From: Streptomyces abyssomicinicus
Lineage (GTDB): Bacteria > Actinomycetota > Actinomycetes > Streptomycetales > Streptomycetaceae
Direction: 5' to 3'
DNA: 64,000 bases
Assembly: GCF_008974245.1 (NCBI RefSeq)
Contig: NZ_BBZI01000005.1
Location: 921,269-985,268 of the forward strand
Shown here: positions 48,384-57,147 of the stretch, piece after piece
Position numbering within the stretch: position 1 is the first letter of the stretch
How the letters are laid out: each line of letters begins with the position of its first letter
Notes under the pieces: generated by a model
What the model saw: the letters and a program-made list of their open reading frames with translations, nothing else
What the model was told of the DNA's origin: nothing
Databases searched by the model: none
Made by a program: the position numbers and the translations under genes

Positions 48384-49652
48384 ATGGGGCGGACGGAACG
48401 GGGCGGAACGGGCCGGGCCGGCGGACACGGCCCGGTGCGGTTCGGGCCCCGCATGCCCGACGACGGACTGCCGGTGCTCCCCGAGCTCACCGCCGTGCTG
48501 TCGGCGGCCTCGCAGCGCGCCGAGGACGAACCCCCCGGCGGGGGACCCGACCTGCTCGAGGCAGCCGCCGGCTACTGGACCCGGCGGGGCCTGGCCGCCG
48601 GGCCCGACCGGGTGGCGGCGGCCCCCGGCGCGCCCGCGCTGCTGCTCGCGCTGACCGCCACCCTCGGGGGCGACGTCCTGGTGCCGCGCCCCTGCGCCGC
48701 GTGGTGGGCGCCCTACGCCCGTCTGCTGGGCCGCCCCGTCTTCCACGTGCCCACGCCGCCCGAGTCGGGCGGGGTACCCGACGCGTACGCGCTGCAGGAA
48801 ACGATTCGCCGGGTGCGCAAGGAGGGCGGGGACCCGCGTCAGCTGGTGCTCTCGCCCGCCGACGAGACGACCGGCGCGGTCGCGGCCCCGGAATTCCTGC
48901 ACGCGACCGTCGAGGTCGCCGAGGCCGAAGGGCTCTTCGTGATCAGCGACGAGACCTGGCGGGACACGGTCCACGACCCGCACGGCACCGTCCTGCTCAG
49001 CCCCGCGGAGATGCTGCCCGGCCGGGTGGCCGCCGTCGCCGACCTGCGCGGCGGGCTGCTCCCCGCCGGCTGGCCGGCCGCGATCGCCCGCTTCCCCACC
49101 GGGCCCGGCGACGGAGGCGCGTTGCGCGCCCGGGTGCTCGACGTGCTCACCGCCCTCGGCGCCCAGATCCCGAGGCCCCTCGCCGTCACGGCCGCCTACG
49201 CGCTGGGTGAGCCCGAGGAGGTCACCGCCCGGCGCGCCGCCTCCGTCCGCCTGCACGCCCGGCTCGCCACCGCGGTCCACGAACTCGTCGTCGGCGCGGG
49301 CGGGCTGACGCTCCCCCCGCAGGCCGGGCGGTGCGTCTACGCCGACCTGTCACCGCTCGCCGACGCCCTCGCCACCCACGGCGTCGGCGACGCGCAGGAG
49401 CTGGAGGAATGCCTCGACGTGCGCCACGGCGTCCCGGCGAGCGGCGGCCACCGCTTCGGCGACGACCTGGCCGCCCCGCGGGTCCGCCTGTCCACCGGCG
49501 ACCTGCTGGGCGGCGACGCGGCGGAACGCGCCGCCTGCCTGACCGCCCCCGATCCGCTCCAACTGCACCGGGTGCGAGGGGCGTTGACCAGGTGGCGCAC
49601 CGCCTTCGACCGGCTCGGCACACCGGCCGAGGCCATCACCGGGGCCGAGTGA
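48384..49652 (+). CDS. Aminotransferase-fold (class I/II) protein lacking the PLP lysine
   Basis: A 422-residue protein with the fold-type I aminotransferase layout: GYWTRRGLAAGPDRVAAAPG, QLVLSPADETTGAVAAPEFL, and FVISDETWRDTVHD in place of the usual DEVY. Where active enzymes read S-x-S-K-x-x-x-x-x-G-W-R-x-G, this one reads VADLRGGLLPAGWPAAIARF: no Lys at or near the Schiff-base position, and the following Arg is also missing. It is probably a non-enzymatic or altered homologue. ATG 48384 follows GGAGG by 5 bases. The metallo-hydrolase gene begins 14 bases after its stop. Confidence 0.8.
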   Translation: MGRTERGGTGRAGGHGPVRFGPRMPDDGLPVLPELTAVLSAASQRAEDEPPGGGPDLLEAAAGYWTRRGLAAGPDRVAAAPGAPALLLALTATLGGDVLVPRPCAAWWAPYARLLGRPVFHVPTPPESGGVPDAYALQETIRRVRKEGGDPRQLVLSPADETTGAVAAPEFLHATVEVAEAEGLFVISDETWRDTVHDPHGTVLLSPAEMLPGRVAAVADLRGGLLPAGWPAAIARFPTGPGDGGALRARVLDVLTALGAQIPRPLAVTAAYALGEPEEVTARRAASVRLHARLATAVHELVVGAGGLTLPPQAGRCVYADLSPLADALATHGVGDAQELEECLDVRHGVPASGGHRFGDDLAAPRVRLSTGDLLGGDAAERAACLTAPDPLQLHRVRGALTRWRTAFDRLGTPAEAITGAE

Positions 49653-49666
49653 GGGGAGAGCCCGCG

Positions 49667-50842
49667 ATGACGCAACCACAGTTCCGTTCCCGCCGGTTGC
49701 CCGGCCCCGACCCGCGGCCCGCCACGGGCCACGGACAGGAGGGGAGCCCGGGGCGGCTGCGCACCACCGAGCCGCCCCGGACCGAACCGTCCCCGCCCGT
49801 CGGTCCCGCGGCGCCGGGGCAGGGCCGCCGCTGGCCCAGGTCCTTCGAGGACCGGCTGACCGCCCCGCTCCCCGGACTGCGCTCCTTCGCCCGGTTCGCC
49901 CGCGAGGGCGCGGTGCGGCCCAGGCGCGAAGGCCTCGCGGACATCCCCCGCATCCCCTACCGGCCCGGGCCGCTGCCCCGGGTCGACGCCCGTCAGGTGG
50001 CCGTCACCTGGGCGGGACACGCCAGTTGGGTGATCCGGATCGGCGGCCTCACGGTCCTCGCCGACCCGGTGTGGTCCCGCCGCATCCTCGGCACGCCCGC
50101 CCGCATCACCCCGGTCGGCGTCCCCTGGGACGCGCTGCCCCCGGTGGACGCCGTGGTGATCAGCCACAACCACTACGACCACCTGGACCTGCCCACCCTG
50201 CGCCGACTGCCCTGCGACACACCGGTGTTCGTGCCCGGCGGCCTGGGCCGGTGGTTCTCCCGCCGGGGCTTGCGGAGAGTGACCGAACTCGACTGGTGGG
50301 AGTCGGCGCGGCTGAAGGGGGTGCGGCTGGACTTCGTGCCCGCCCACCACTGGTCGAAGCGGACCCTCACCGACACCTGCCGCAGCCTGTGGGGCGGCTG
50401 GGTGCTCACCGCGGACGACGACGCGCCCGCAGGCGGCGGCAGGGGCGACGGCACACACGACGGCGCGGGGGACGGCACCCGCGATGGCGCGGGAGGCGGG
50501 CGCCGGCGCGTGTACTTCGCCGGGGACACCGGTTACGGGCACTGGTTCCGGCGGATCGGTGAGCGCTACCCGGACATCGACCTGGCCCTGATGCCGATCG
50601 GCGCCTACGACCCCCGCTGGTGGCTGCGGGACGTGCACTGCGACCCGGAGGAGGCGGTCCGGGCCACCCTGGACGTCGGCGCCCGGCGGATGGCCCCGAT
50701 GCACTGGGGCACGTTCCTGCTGTCGTCCGAGCCGGTCCTGGAGCCCCTGCACCGGGTCCGCGACGCCTGGGCCGCGACCGGACGGGCCCGCGAGGACCTG
50801 TGGGACCTTCCGGTGGGCGGCTCCCGGGTCCTCGACGACTGA
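49667..50842 (+). CDS. Metallo-beta-lactamase-fold hydrolase (NAPE-PLD/UlaG-like)
   Basis: A 391-residue zinc hydrolase. The metal motif is HNHYDH (VVISHNHYDHLDLPTL), with GHASWVIRIGG before it, VPAHHWSKR, AGDTGY and a final MHWGTF His. The layout matches the NAPE-phospholipase D-like branch. Residues 1-75 are a Pro/Arg-rich extension, and a Gly/Asp repeat (GGGRGDGTHDGAGDGTRDG, about 258-276) is inserted before the AGDTGY strand. No signal peptide. Probably co-transcribed with the lysine-less aminotransferase homologue. Confidence 0.87.
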   Translation: MTQPQFRSRRLPGPDPRPATGHGQEGSPGRLRTTEPPRTEPSPPVGPAAPGQGRRWPRSFEDRLTAPLPGLRSFARFAREGAVRPRREGLADIPRIPYRPGPLPRVDARQVAVTWAGHASWVIRIGGLTVLADPVWSRRILGTPARITPVGVPWDALPPVDAVVISHNHYDHLDLPTLRRLPCDTPVFVPGGLGRWFSRRGLRRVTELDWWESARLKGVRLDFVPAHHWSKRTLTDTCRSLWGGWVLTADDDAPAGGGRGDGTHDGAGDGTRDGAGGGRRRVYFAGDTGYGHWFRRIGERYPDIDLALMPIGAYDPRWWLRDVHCDPEEAVRATLDVGARRMAPMHWGTFLLSSEPVLEPLHRVRDAWAATGRAREDLWDLPVGGSRVLDD

Positions 50843-50898
50843 CCGCCGCGCGCGGGCGGACACCGGGAGGGCGGCGACGGCCCTCCGGCGGTGCCCGC

Positions 50899-51480
50899 TC
50901 AGCGGTCCCGGAAGCGGTTCCACACGGTGGGGGCGGCGCTGATCGCCAGCGTCAGCACCACCACCGCGACCACGCCCTTCCATGGTTCGTCGAACAGGGA
51001 GCCGCCCAGCACCCCGATGACCTGGTAGGTGGCCGCCCAGGCCAGGCACGCCAGGGCGTTGCCCCGCGCGAACCGGCGCAGCGGCCAGCGGGCCACCAGG
51101 CAGGCCAGTATCACCGGCAGCCGCCCCGCCGGAATCATCCGGGACAGCACCAGCACCGGCACGGCGTGCCGCTGCAGCTTCTCCACGGCCTGATCGAGCC
51201 GTTCCTGCGGGGCCCGGTCCCGGATGCCCTCCAGCCAGCGGGTGCCGCCGCGCGACTCCATGCCGCGCCGGCCGAGCCAGTACAGCGCCACGTCACCCAG
51301 GCACGCCGCCGCCGAGGCCACCAGCAGCAGGACCCCAAGCGACACCGCCGGCACCGCGTGGTGGAAGGCGACCACCGCGGCCGAACTCACCAGCGGGCCC
51401 GTCGGCACCACCGGGACCAGCGAGCCCAGCAGCACCAGGAGGAACAGCATCGGATAGCCCGCCGCGCCGTCCGGCGTCAC
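50899..51480 (-). CDS. DedA-family membrane protein
   Basis: A 193-residue membrane protein of the DedA/VTT family. Several helices are visible, with the conserved LGDVALYWLGRRG and the re-entrant SRMIPAGRLPVILACLVAR segment with its Arg and Pro. Members are proposed to move undecaprenyl phosphate or phospholipids across the membrane. The GTG at 51480 overlaps the stop of the upstream hydrolase gene (GTGA), which decides the start. Convergent with the NAPE-PLD-like gene. Confidence 0.83.
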   Translation of the reverse strand: MTPDGAAGYPMLFLLVLLGSLVPVVPTGPLVSSAAVVAFHHAVPAVSLGVLLLVASAAACLGDVALYWLGRRGMESRGGTRWLEGIRDRAPQERLDQAVEKLQRHAVPVLVLSRMIPAGRLPVILACLVARWPLRRFARGNALACLAWAATYQVIGVLGGSLFDEPWKGVVAVVVLTLAISAAPTVWNRFRDR

Positions 51481-52259
51481 CGGGTGTCTCCGAGCCGCGC
51501 CGACTCGCCGTGCCCGAGCAGGCGCACCCGCACGCCAGGTGCGCTGCGGGCCGCCAGCCGTGCGAACTCGTCGCCCGGGGAATGGAACTCGTGAGGGCGC
51601 ACCGCGTCCATCCCGACCGGCCAGAACGTCCCGTAGTGCACCGGGACCGCGCACCTGGGGCCGAGCGCCGCCAGCGCCTCGGCCGCCCGGGCTGCGTTGA
51701 GGTGGCCCTCGCCGAGGAACGGACCCCAGCCGCCCACCGGCAGCAGCGCCAGGTCGACCGCCCCCACCTCCTGCGCCATGGTGTCGAACAGTCCGGTGTC
51801 CCCGGCGAAGTAGGTGCGCCGCTCGCCCTCCACCACGAACCCTAGGGCGGGGGAGCGGTGCGGTCCGAACGGCAGCCGCCGCCCGTCGTGGCGGGCCGTC
51901 ACCGCCCGGACCGTCAGGTCCGCCACCCGCGTGCGGTCACCCGGCTCGACCTCCCGCACGTCCAGCGAGCGCGCCCGCGCCAGCCGGGTCAGCGCGGGCA
52001 CCGCACGACCCGTCCCGCGCGGCACCAGCACCACGGTGCCCGGGTCCAGCCGGGCCAGGGACGGCAGATGGAGATGGTCGGCGTGCAGGTGCGACACGAG
52101 CGCCACCTCCGCGCGCCACGCCTCCGGTGGCGGCGGCGCGCCCCGGCGGCGGCGCAGATGCGCGAGCCGGCGCGTGAACAGGGGGTCCGTCAGGACGCGT
52201 ACGCCCGAGTCCCGCAGCGTGCAGGTGGCGTGTCCCCACCAGGTGATCTCCGCCGGCAC
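51477..52259 (-). CDS. Second metallo-beta-lactamase-fold hydrolase
   Basis: A 260-residue UlaG-like hydrolase. It shows WWGHATCTLRDSG, the metal motif HLHADH in LVSHLHADHLHLPSL, VTARHDGR, FAGDTGLFD and VPVHYGTFW. It is shorter and only distantly similar to the enzyme at 49667. GTG start at 52259. It is co-translated with the DedA gene, and divergent from the phosphodiesterase gene. Substrate unknown. Confidence 0.86.
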   Translation of the reverse strand: MPAEITWWGHATCTLRDSGVRVLTDPLFTRRLAHLRRRRGAPPPPEAWRAEVALVSHLHADHLHLPSLARLDPGTVVLVPRGTGRAVPALTRLARARSLDVREVEPGDRTRVADLTVRAVTARHDGRRLPFGPHRSPALGFVVEGERRTYFAGDTGLFDTMAQEVGAVDLALLPVGGWGPFLGEGHLNAARAAEALAALGPRCAVPVHYGTFWPVGMDAVRPHEFHSPGDEFARLAARSAPGVRVRLLGHGESARLGDTR

Positions 52260-52429
52260 CTCGCCGTCCTCCCTCGTGCTCCGTGCGACCCGGTTCCGAG
52301 CCTACGGGTAGGGGCAGGCTCGGCGGGGCAGGCGGATCCCGACGCCCACGCCCACCGTCTGCCCGGTATGGCAGGGTTGAACGGCCCGTCCGCCGGACGG
52401 CGGGCGTGGCGGGAGAACGAGAGGTGCGA

Positions 52430-54481
52430 GTGAACGACCGCTGGCGGCGGGGCGCGGGACAACTGGGGCGGAGCGTCGCCGTGTGGGCGGTCTCGACGCT
52501 GACCATGCTGGTGCTGGCCGGGCTGCTCCCCGATTTCCGGCTGGAGGCGCCGGACGGCGGCAGCGCCACCCGGCTGGGCGTCACCGCGGCCCTCGGCGCG
52601 GGCGCCTTCGGCCTGCTGTCCGCGCTGGTCTGGCCGCTGCTGGTCCGCCTGCTGCTGCTGATCCCCGCGCTGGTGCTGGCGCTGCTGGTCTTCTTCCTCA
52701 ACGGCGGCCTGCTCCTCGTCGCGCTCTGGGTCAACCCGGTGCAGCGGGGCGAGGCCAGCCCGGAGACGGCCGTGGTGGTGGCCGCGGTGATGTCCGCGGT
52801 GGCCTCGGCGACCGGCGGCGCCCTCGCCGTCCGCGACGACGACGCCTACCGCCGCCGCCTGTACCGGCTCTCCGACCGGCGCCGCCGTCGCGTCCGTGCC
52901 GAGGCCGGCGGGCCGGTCACCCCCGGCTTCGTCCTCCTCCAGCTGGACGGCGTCGGGCACGACGTGCTGCGCGACGCCGTCGGGCAGGGCCTGACGCCCA
53001 CCGTCGCCCGCTGGCTCGGCGAGGACGGGGACGGAGGCCCGCCCACCCACCGGCTGGCCCCCTGGCGGACCGACTGGTCCAGCCAGACCGGCGCCAGCCA
53101 GCTGGGCATCCTGCACGGCTCCAACTTCGACGTCCCCGCCTTCCGCTGGTACGACAAGCAGCGCCGTGAGGTGATGGTCTGCAACCGGCCCTCCAGCGCG
53201 GTCGTCCTGCAGCGGCGGGCCGCCAAGAACGCCGGGCACCCCGGACTGCTCGCCGTCGACGGCGCCAGCCGGGGCAACCTGTTCAGCGGCGGGGCGGGGG
53301 AGCAGGCCCTGGTCCTCTCCATCGCCGCCCGCCGCCGCCGCAAGGGGTTCCGGTCCCGCTCCGGCTACTTCGCCTACTTCGCCGACCCCGCCAACGCGGT
53401 CCGCACCGTGCTGTCCTTCGCCGCCGAGGTGCTCCGCGAACTCCGGCAGTCGCTGCGCGCCCGCCTGGAGCGCCGCCGGCCGCGGGTGGGCCGCGGCGGG
53501 CTGTACCCGTTCTTGCGGGCCTTCGCCACCGTCGTCCAGCGGGACGTGGTGGTCTACGCCGTCGCCGGGGACATGCTCGCCGGGCGCACCGCGGTCTACG
53601 CCGACCTGGTCGCCTACGACGAGGTGGCCCACCACTCCGGCCCCCGCGGCAGGGACGCCGCCCAGGTGCTGCGCCGCCTGGACCGGGTGCTGGCGCTGCT
53701 CGAGAAGGTCGCCGAACACTCGCCGAGGCCCTACCGGTTCGTGGTCCTCTCCGACCACGGGCAGAGCCCAGGCGAGACCTTCCGCTCCCGGTACGGGCTG
53801 CCCCTGGGCGACCTGGTCCGGGCCGGCTGCGGGCTGCCGGTGCCGCGGCGGGCCCGCCGCACCCGCAGCGGGGCGGAGGCCCGGTCGGCGGTCCGGGCCG
53901 CGCTGCACCGCCCCGTCGAGGAGGGGGCCGGGGAGCACCTGCCGCCCGTGCGCGGCGCCGAGCCCGTCGTCCTGGCCTCGGGCAACCTGGGACTGGTCTC
54001 CTTTCCCGACGTGGGGCACCGGATGAGCCGGGAGGAGATCGACGCCCGGCATCCGGCGCTCCTCGCCACCCTCGCCAACCACCCCGGCATCGGGTTCCTG
54101 CTGGTGCGCAGCGAGGAGCACGGCGGGCTGGTGCTGGCGGCGCACGGCACGGCGGTGCCGCTGGCGGACCTCAGCGAGGAGAACCCGGGCCCGCTCGAGC
54201 CGTACGGGCCCGGGGCGGTGGCCGCCGTGAAGCGCACGCACGGCTTCCCGCAGGCCGCCGACATCATGATCAATTCGTGGCACGACCCGGACACCGGCGA
54301 GGTCCACGCCTTCGAGGAGCAGATCGGCTCGCACGGCGGACTCGGCGGCGAGCAGGGCCGGGCCTTCCTGCTGTCGCCGGTGGCGCTGCCCCCGCCGGAG
54401 GACCCGCTGGTGGGGGCCGAGGCCGTCCACCGGGTGCTGCTGCGCTGGCTGGAGGAGTCACGGGCCGGAGCGGGGCCCTGA
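52430..54481 (+). CDS. Membrane-anchored phosphodiesterase (holin-like domain plus alkaline-phosphatase superfamily domain)
   Basis: A 683-residue protein. Residues about 15-145 hold four membrane helices of the type annotated as phage holin family. The rest is an alkaline-phosphatase-superfamily hydrolase: metal ligands in LLQLDGVGHDVLRDA, nucleophile region WSSQTGASQLGILHG, YDEVAHHSGPRG (Asp and His) and LSDHGQSPGETF (Asp-His). A last metal His is in EQIGSHGGLGGEQGR. Similar enzymes hydrolyse nucleotides or lipid head groups. The GTG at 52430 is used (AGAGG 5 bases before); GTG 52424 is also in frame. Confidence 0.85.
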   Translation: MNDRWRRGAGQLGRSVAVWAVSTLTMLVLAGLLPDFRLEAPDGGSATRLGVTAALGAGAFGLLSALVWPLLVRLLLLIPALVLALLVFFLNGGLLLVALWVNPVQRGEASPETAVVVAAVMSAVASATGGALAVRDDDAYRRRLYRLSDRRRRRVRAEAGGPVTPGFVLLQLDGVGHDVLRDAVGQGLTPTVARWLGEDGDGGPPTHRLAPWRTDWSSQTGASQLGILHGSNFDVPAFRWYDKQRREVMVCNRPSSAVVLQRRAAKNAGHPGLLAVDGASRGNLFSGGAGEQALVLSIAARRRRKGFRSRSGYFAYFADPANAVRTVLSFAAEVLRELRQSLRARLERRRPRVGRGGLYPFLRAFATVVQRDVVVYAVAGDMLAGRTAVYADLVAYDEVAHHSGPRGRDAAQVLRRLDRVLALLEKVAEHSPRPYRFVVLSDHGQSPGETFRSRYGLPLGDLVRAGCGLPVPRRARRTRSGAEARSAVRAALHRPVEEGAGEHLPPVRGAEPVVLASGNLGLVSFPDVGHRMSREEIDARHPALLATLANHPGIGFLLVRSEEHGGLVLAAHGTAVPLADLSEENPGPLEPYGPGAVAAVKRTHGFPQAADIMINSWHDPDTGEVHAFEEQIGSHGGLGGEQGRAFLLSPVALPPPEDPLVGAEAVHRVLLRWLEESRAGAGP

Positions 54482-54499
54482 GCGGGCCGGGAACCGCCG

Positions 54500-54531
54500 C
54501 GCGGGCGGCCTCCGGCCCTTTGCCGCCCGCG
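54500..54531. terminator. Hairpin between the convergent phosphodiesterase and GntR genes
   Basis: CGCGGGCGGC (54500-54509) and GCCGCCCGCG (54522-54531) form a 10-bp stem with a 12-base loop directly before the GntR stop codon. Confidence 0.6.
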
Positions 54532-55209
54532 TCAGCCGCGGGCGCGCGCGTGGTAGGAGTGCCGGGTGTGCTCCGTGTGCTCCCGCATCAGCCGCGTCGC
54601 CAGCGCCTCGTCGCGGTCGGCGACGGCCGCGATCAGCGCACGGTGCTCCGTCCACGACTGCTGCCCCCGCTGCCGGGCGATCGGCGTGTAGTACCACCGC
54701 ACCCGGCGGTCCACCTGCGCGGCCAGCTCGGCCAGCACCGCGTTGCCGGCCAGCTCCATCACCTTGGCGTGGAACCGCGCGTTGGCCTCCACGGCCCCGT
54801 CCACGTCGTCGGCGGCGACCAGCGCCTCCCCTTGCGCGCACAGCTCCTCCAGCTGCGCGATCCCCGGCTTGCCCGCGTTGGCCGCGGCGAGCCGCGCCGC
54901 CTCCGCCTCCAGCAGGGTGCGCACCGTGAGGAGCTGATCGGCCTCCTCCTCCGTGGGCTCGTGCACGAAGGCGCCCTGGGCGGGACGCAGATCCACCCAG
55001 CCCTCGGTGTTGAGCCGCTGGAGCGCCTCGCGCACCGGCTGGCGGGACACCCCGAGGTGCCCGGCGAGTTCGCTCTCCACCAAGTGCTGCCCGGGCCGCA
55101 ACGCGCGGGTCGTGATCAGCTCCAGCAGCGCCTCGTAGACGCGGTCCCGGAGGGGACCAGGGCGTTCCAGCTTGGGCACAGCGCCCTGCGGCAGACCGGT
55201 CGACAACAT
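54532..55209 (-). CDS. GntR-family (FadR/FCD) transcriptional regulator
   Basis: A 225-residue regulator. The winged helix is at about residues 20-85 (LRDRVYEALLELITTRALRP and HLGVSRQPVREALQRLNTEG), the FCD ligand domain follows (LEAEAARLAAANAG, ANARFHAKVMELAGN, QSWTEHRALIAAVADRDEAL), with the usual Asp/His metal residues. FCD regulators sense organic acids. Its own promoter region carries three GTCTAY repeats, and a copy of the same site lies in front of the OFA transporter, so this protein probably controls both. ATG 55209. Confidence 0.9.
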   Translation of the reverse strand: MLSTGLPQGAVPKLERPGPLRDRVYEALLELITTRALRPGQHLVESELAGHLGVSRQPVREALQRLNTEGWVDLRPAQGAFVHEPTEEEADQLLTVRTLLEAEAARLAAANAGKPGIAQLEELCAQGEALVAADDVDGAVEANARFHAKVMELAGNAVLAELAAQVDRRVRWYYTPIARQRGQQSWTEHRALIAAVADRDEALATRLMREHTEHTRHSYHARARG

Positions 55210-55236
55210 CGGTTCCCCTCCTGAGCACACCCGATT

Positions 55237-55256
55237 GTCTATCGTCTACAGTCTAC
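55237..55256. promoter_or_regulatory. Triple GTCTAY repeat upstream of the GntR gene
   Basis: GTCTAT (55237-55242), GTCTAC (55244-55249) and GTCTAC (55251-55256) follow each other at exact 7-base steps, 28 bases upstream of the start codon. The stretch 55240-55252, read on the other strand as ACTGTAGACGATA, recurs with one change at 57024-57036. Confidence 0.6.
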
Positions 55257-55390
55257 GGCGCCTCGGGGGCGGCGGGTCGGGTGACATTGGCCACGGCGGT
55301 CCCCGGCCACGGGGCGGGGGAGAGGCGGGCGCCCGGGAACGGCAGGCGCCCCGGAACGGCAGGCGCCCGGGAGTGGCGGGAGAAGGAGCG

Positions 55391-55428
55391 GCGGGAGCCC
55401 CGCACCGGCGTCGGTGCGGGGCTCCCGC
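55391..55428. terminator. 17-bp perfect terminator of the OFA transporter operon
   Basis: Bases 55391-55407 pair perfectly with 55412-55428 around GCGT. Read leftward it comes 16 bases after the stop of the small subunit. Beside it (55334-55367) the sequence CGGAACGGCAGGCGCC occurs twice in tandem with one difference. Confidence 0.8.
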
Positions 55429-55444
55429 GGGAGAGGCGGGTTCA

Positions 55445-55606
55445 TCAGCCCGTGAAGAGCTGCGTCGCCTTGCGGACCAGTTCGTACAGGCCGTAGGCGA
55501 GCGGGACGCCGACCCAGAGCCACGAGAAGGCGATCAGGCCGCGGCGGCCGCCGGCGCCCTCGGGCGCCGTCCCGGTCCCGGTCCCGGTGGTGGTGGCCTC
55601 AGGCAT
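55445..55606 (-). CDS. 53-residue membrane protein coupled to the OFA transporter (MFS small subunit)
   Basis: A small protein that is easily missed: MPEATTTGTGTG, a Gly-rich turn with two Arg, then one membrane helix (LIAFSWLWVGVPLAYGLYEL, residues 24-43) and a short basic tail. Its ATG at 55606 overlaps the transporter stop by 8 bases (ATGCCTGA), so it is translationally coupled. Streptomyces and related bacteria have a family annotated as MFS transporter small subunit in this position. The helix probably packs against the transporter. A strong terminator follows. Confidence 0.8.
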   Translation of the reverse strand: MPEATTTGTGTGTAPEGAGGRRGLIAFSWLWVGVPLAYGLYELVRKATQLFTG

Positions 55607-56906
55607 GGACGGCCTCCTTGAGGTGGTACCTGGCGTGCACGGGCCGCACCAGTTCGTTGGCCACGAAGCCGACGACCAGCAGCCCGATCATGATGAACAG
55701 CGAGGTCCCGTACAGCTCCGGCCCCTGCTTGCCGGCCTCCTCCTGCCGGTCCGCGATCCAGTTGACGATCAGCGGTCCCAGGACGCCCGCCGTGGACCAG
55801 GCCGTCAGCAGCCGTCCGTGGATGGCGCCCACCTGGTAGGTGCCGAAGAGGTCCTTGAGGTAGGCCGGGATCGTCGCGAAGCCGCCTCCGTAGAAGGAGA
55901 GGATCACCAGCGCGCAGAGCACGAACAGTGGCTTGGAGGCGTCCCCGAAGAGTGCGATCACCAGGTACATCAGCGCGCCGACACCCAGGTAGACGCGGTA
56001 GATGTTCTTCCGTCCGATCAGGTCGGAGGTCGACGACCAGCCGATCCGTCCGGCCATGTTGGCCGCCGACAGCAGCGCCACGAACCCGGCCGCCGCCGAC
56101 ACCGACACCGGGGTGGAGGTGTCGGCGAAGAAGTCGCTGATCATCGGCGCGGCCTTCTCCAGGATGCCGATGCCCGCGGTCACGTTCATGACCAGCACCA
56201 GCCACAGGAGCCAGAACTGCGGCGTGCGCACGGCGTCGCGGGCGGAGACCTGCACGCCGCCGACGCCGGCCGTGGCGTCCGCGCCGGCCGCGTCCGCCGG
56301 GGCGGGCCGCGGTACGCGGATCAGTAGGACGCCGAGCGACATGAAGACCGCGTAGACCAGGCCGTGCACCAGGAAGGCGGTGGCGATCCCGGAGGAGTCG
56401 GAGCCGAACGACTCCAGCATCCGGGTGGACCAGGGGGACGCGATGAGCGCGCCGCCGCCGAAGCCCATGATGGCGATGCCGGTGGCCATGCCCGGCCGGT
56501 CCGGGAACCACTTGATCAGTGTGGAGACCGGCGAGATGTAGCCGATGCCCAGGCCGATGCCGCCGACGAAGCCGTAGCCGAGGACGATCAGCCAGTACTG
56601 CCCGGTCCACGCGCCCAGGGCGGAGAGCAGGAACCCGGAGGAGAAGCAGACCAGGGCGACCGTCATCGCCCAGCGCGGACCGTTGCGTTCGACGAGGGTG
56701 CCGCCGAACGCCGCGGAGAGGCCGAGCATCACGATGCCCAGCTGGAAGGGGAGCGCGCTCAGCGTGCCGCTGATGTCGAGCGAGGACTCCAGCGGAGCCT
56801 TGAAGACGCTCCAGGCGTAGGCCTGGCCTATGGACAGGTGGACGGAGAGGGCGGCCGGGGGAACGAGCCAGCGGCTCCATCCCGGCGGTGCTACCGGTGG
56901 ACTCAT
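55599..56906 (-). CDS. OFA-family MFS transporter (oxalate/formate antiporter type)
   Basis: A 435-residue, 12-helix major facilitator of the oxalate:formate antiporter family. Family marks are the N-terminal SVHLSIGQAYAWSVFKAPLE, the long YGFVGGIGLGIGYISPVSTL and KWFPDRPGMATGIAIMGFGG segment, and NMAGRIGWSSTSDLIGRKN. Substrate is likely formate, oxalate or another small carboxylate, in line with the formate dehydrogenase genes nearby. The start taken is ATG 56906 (MSPPVAPPGW); longer frames would run through the operator at 57024. It is the first of two coupled genes. Confidence 0.87.
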   Translation of the reverse strand: MSPPVAPPGWSRWLVPPAALSVHLSIGQAYAWSVFKAPLESSLDISGTLSALPFQLGIVMLGLSAAFGGTLVERNGPRWAMTVALVCFSSGFLLSALGAWTGQYWLIVLGYGFVGGIGLGIGYISPVSTLIKWFPDRPGMATGIAIMGFGGGALIASPWSTRMLESFGSDSSGIATAFLVHGLVYAVFMSLGVLLIRVPRPAPADAAGADATAGVGGVQVSARDAVRTPQFWLLWLVLVMNVTAGIGILEKAAPMISDFFADTSTPVSVSAAAGFVALLSAANMAGRIGWSSTSDLIGRKNIYRVYLGVGALMYLVIALFGDASKPLFVLCALVILSFYGGGFATIPAYLKDLFGTYQVGAIHGRLLTAWSTAGVLGPLIVNWIADRQEEAGKQGPELYGTSLFIMIGLLVVGFVANELVRPVHARYHLKEAVHA

Positions 56907-57023
56907 GATCCGGAACCCTAGGAACCATCCCGTCCACTTGGGAAGACTCCTGACGTCGCCGACTCCACTTCCCGTGTCCGCGGACGTCGTGCGTGCCGAG
57001 GCCCTTGCTGCCTCAACTCCCAT

Positions 57024-57036
57024 ACTGTAGACAATA
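57024..57036. promoter_or_regulatory. Second copy of the GntR-type operator, between the transporter and panE-like gene
   Basis: ACTGTAGACAATA differs by one base from the reverse complement of 55240-55252 in front of the GntR gene. It lies 118 bases before the transporter start and 112 bases before the reductase start. Confidence 0.6.
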
Positions 57037-57147
57037 TTCAGTCGACGTTCTTCCCGAACCCCCCACCGTCGCGACCCGGTTCCCCAGTGCACCGGTTCCC
57101 TGGTTCCCCAGTTCCTCGGTACGCCCTCGACCGGACGGAGCCATCCC

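Noticed and set aside
52430..52900. Prophage remnant suggested by the holin-like domain
   Set aside because: The helices are fused to a complete phosphodiesterase and no other phage gene is present; the name reflects fold similarity only.
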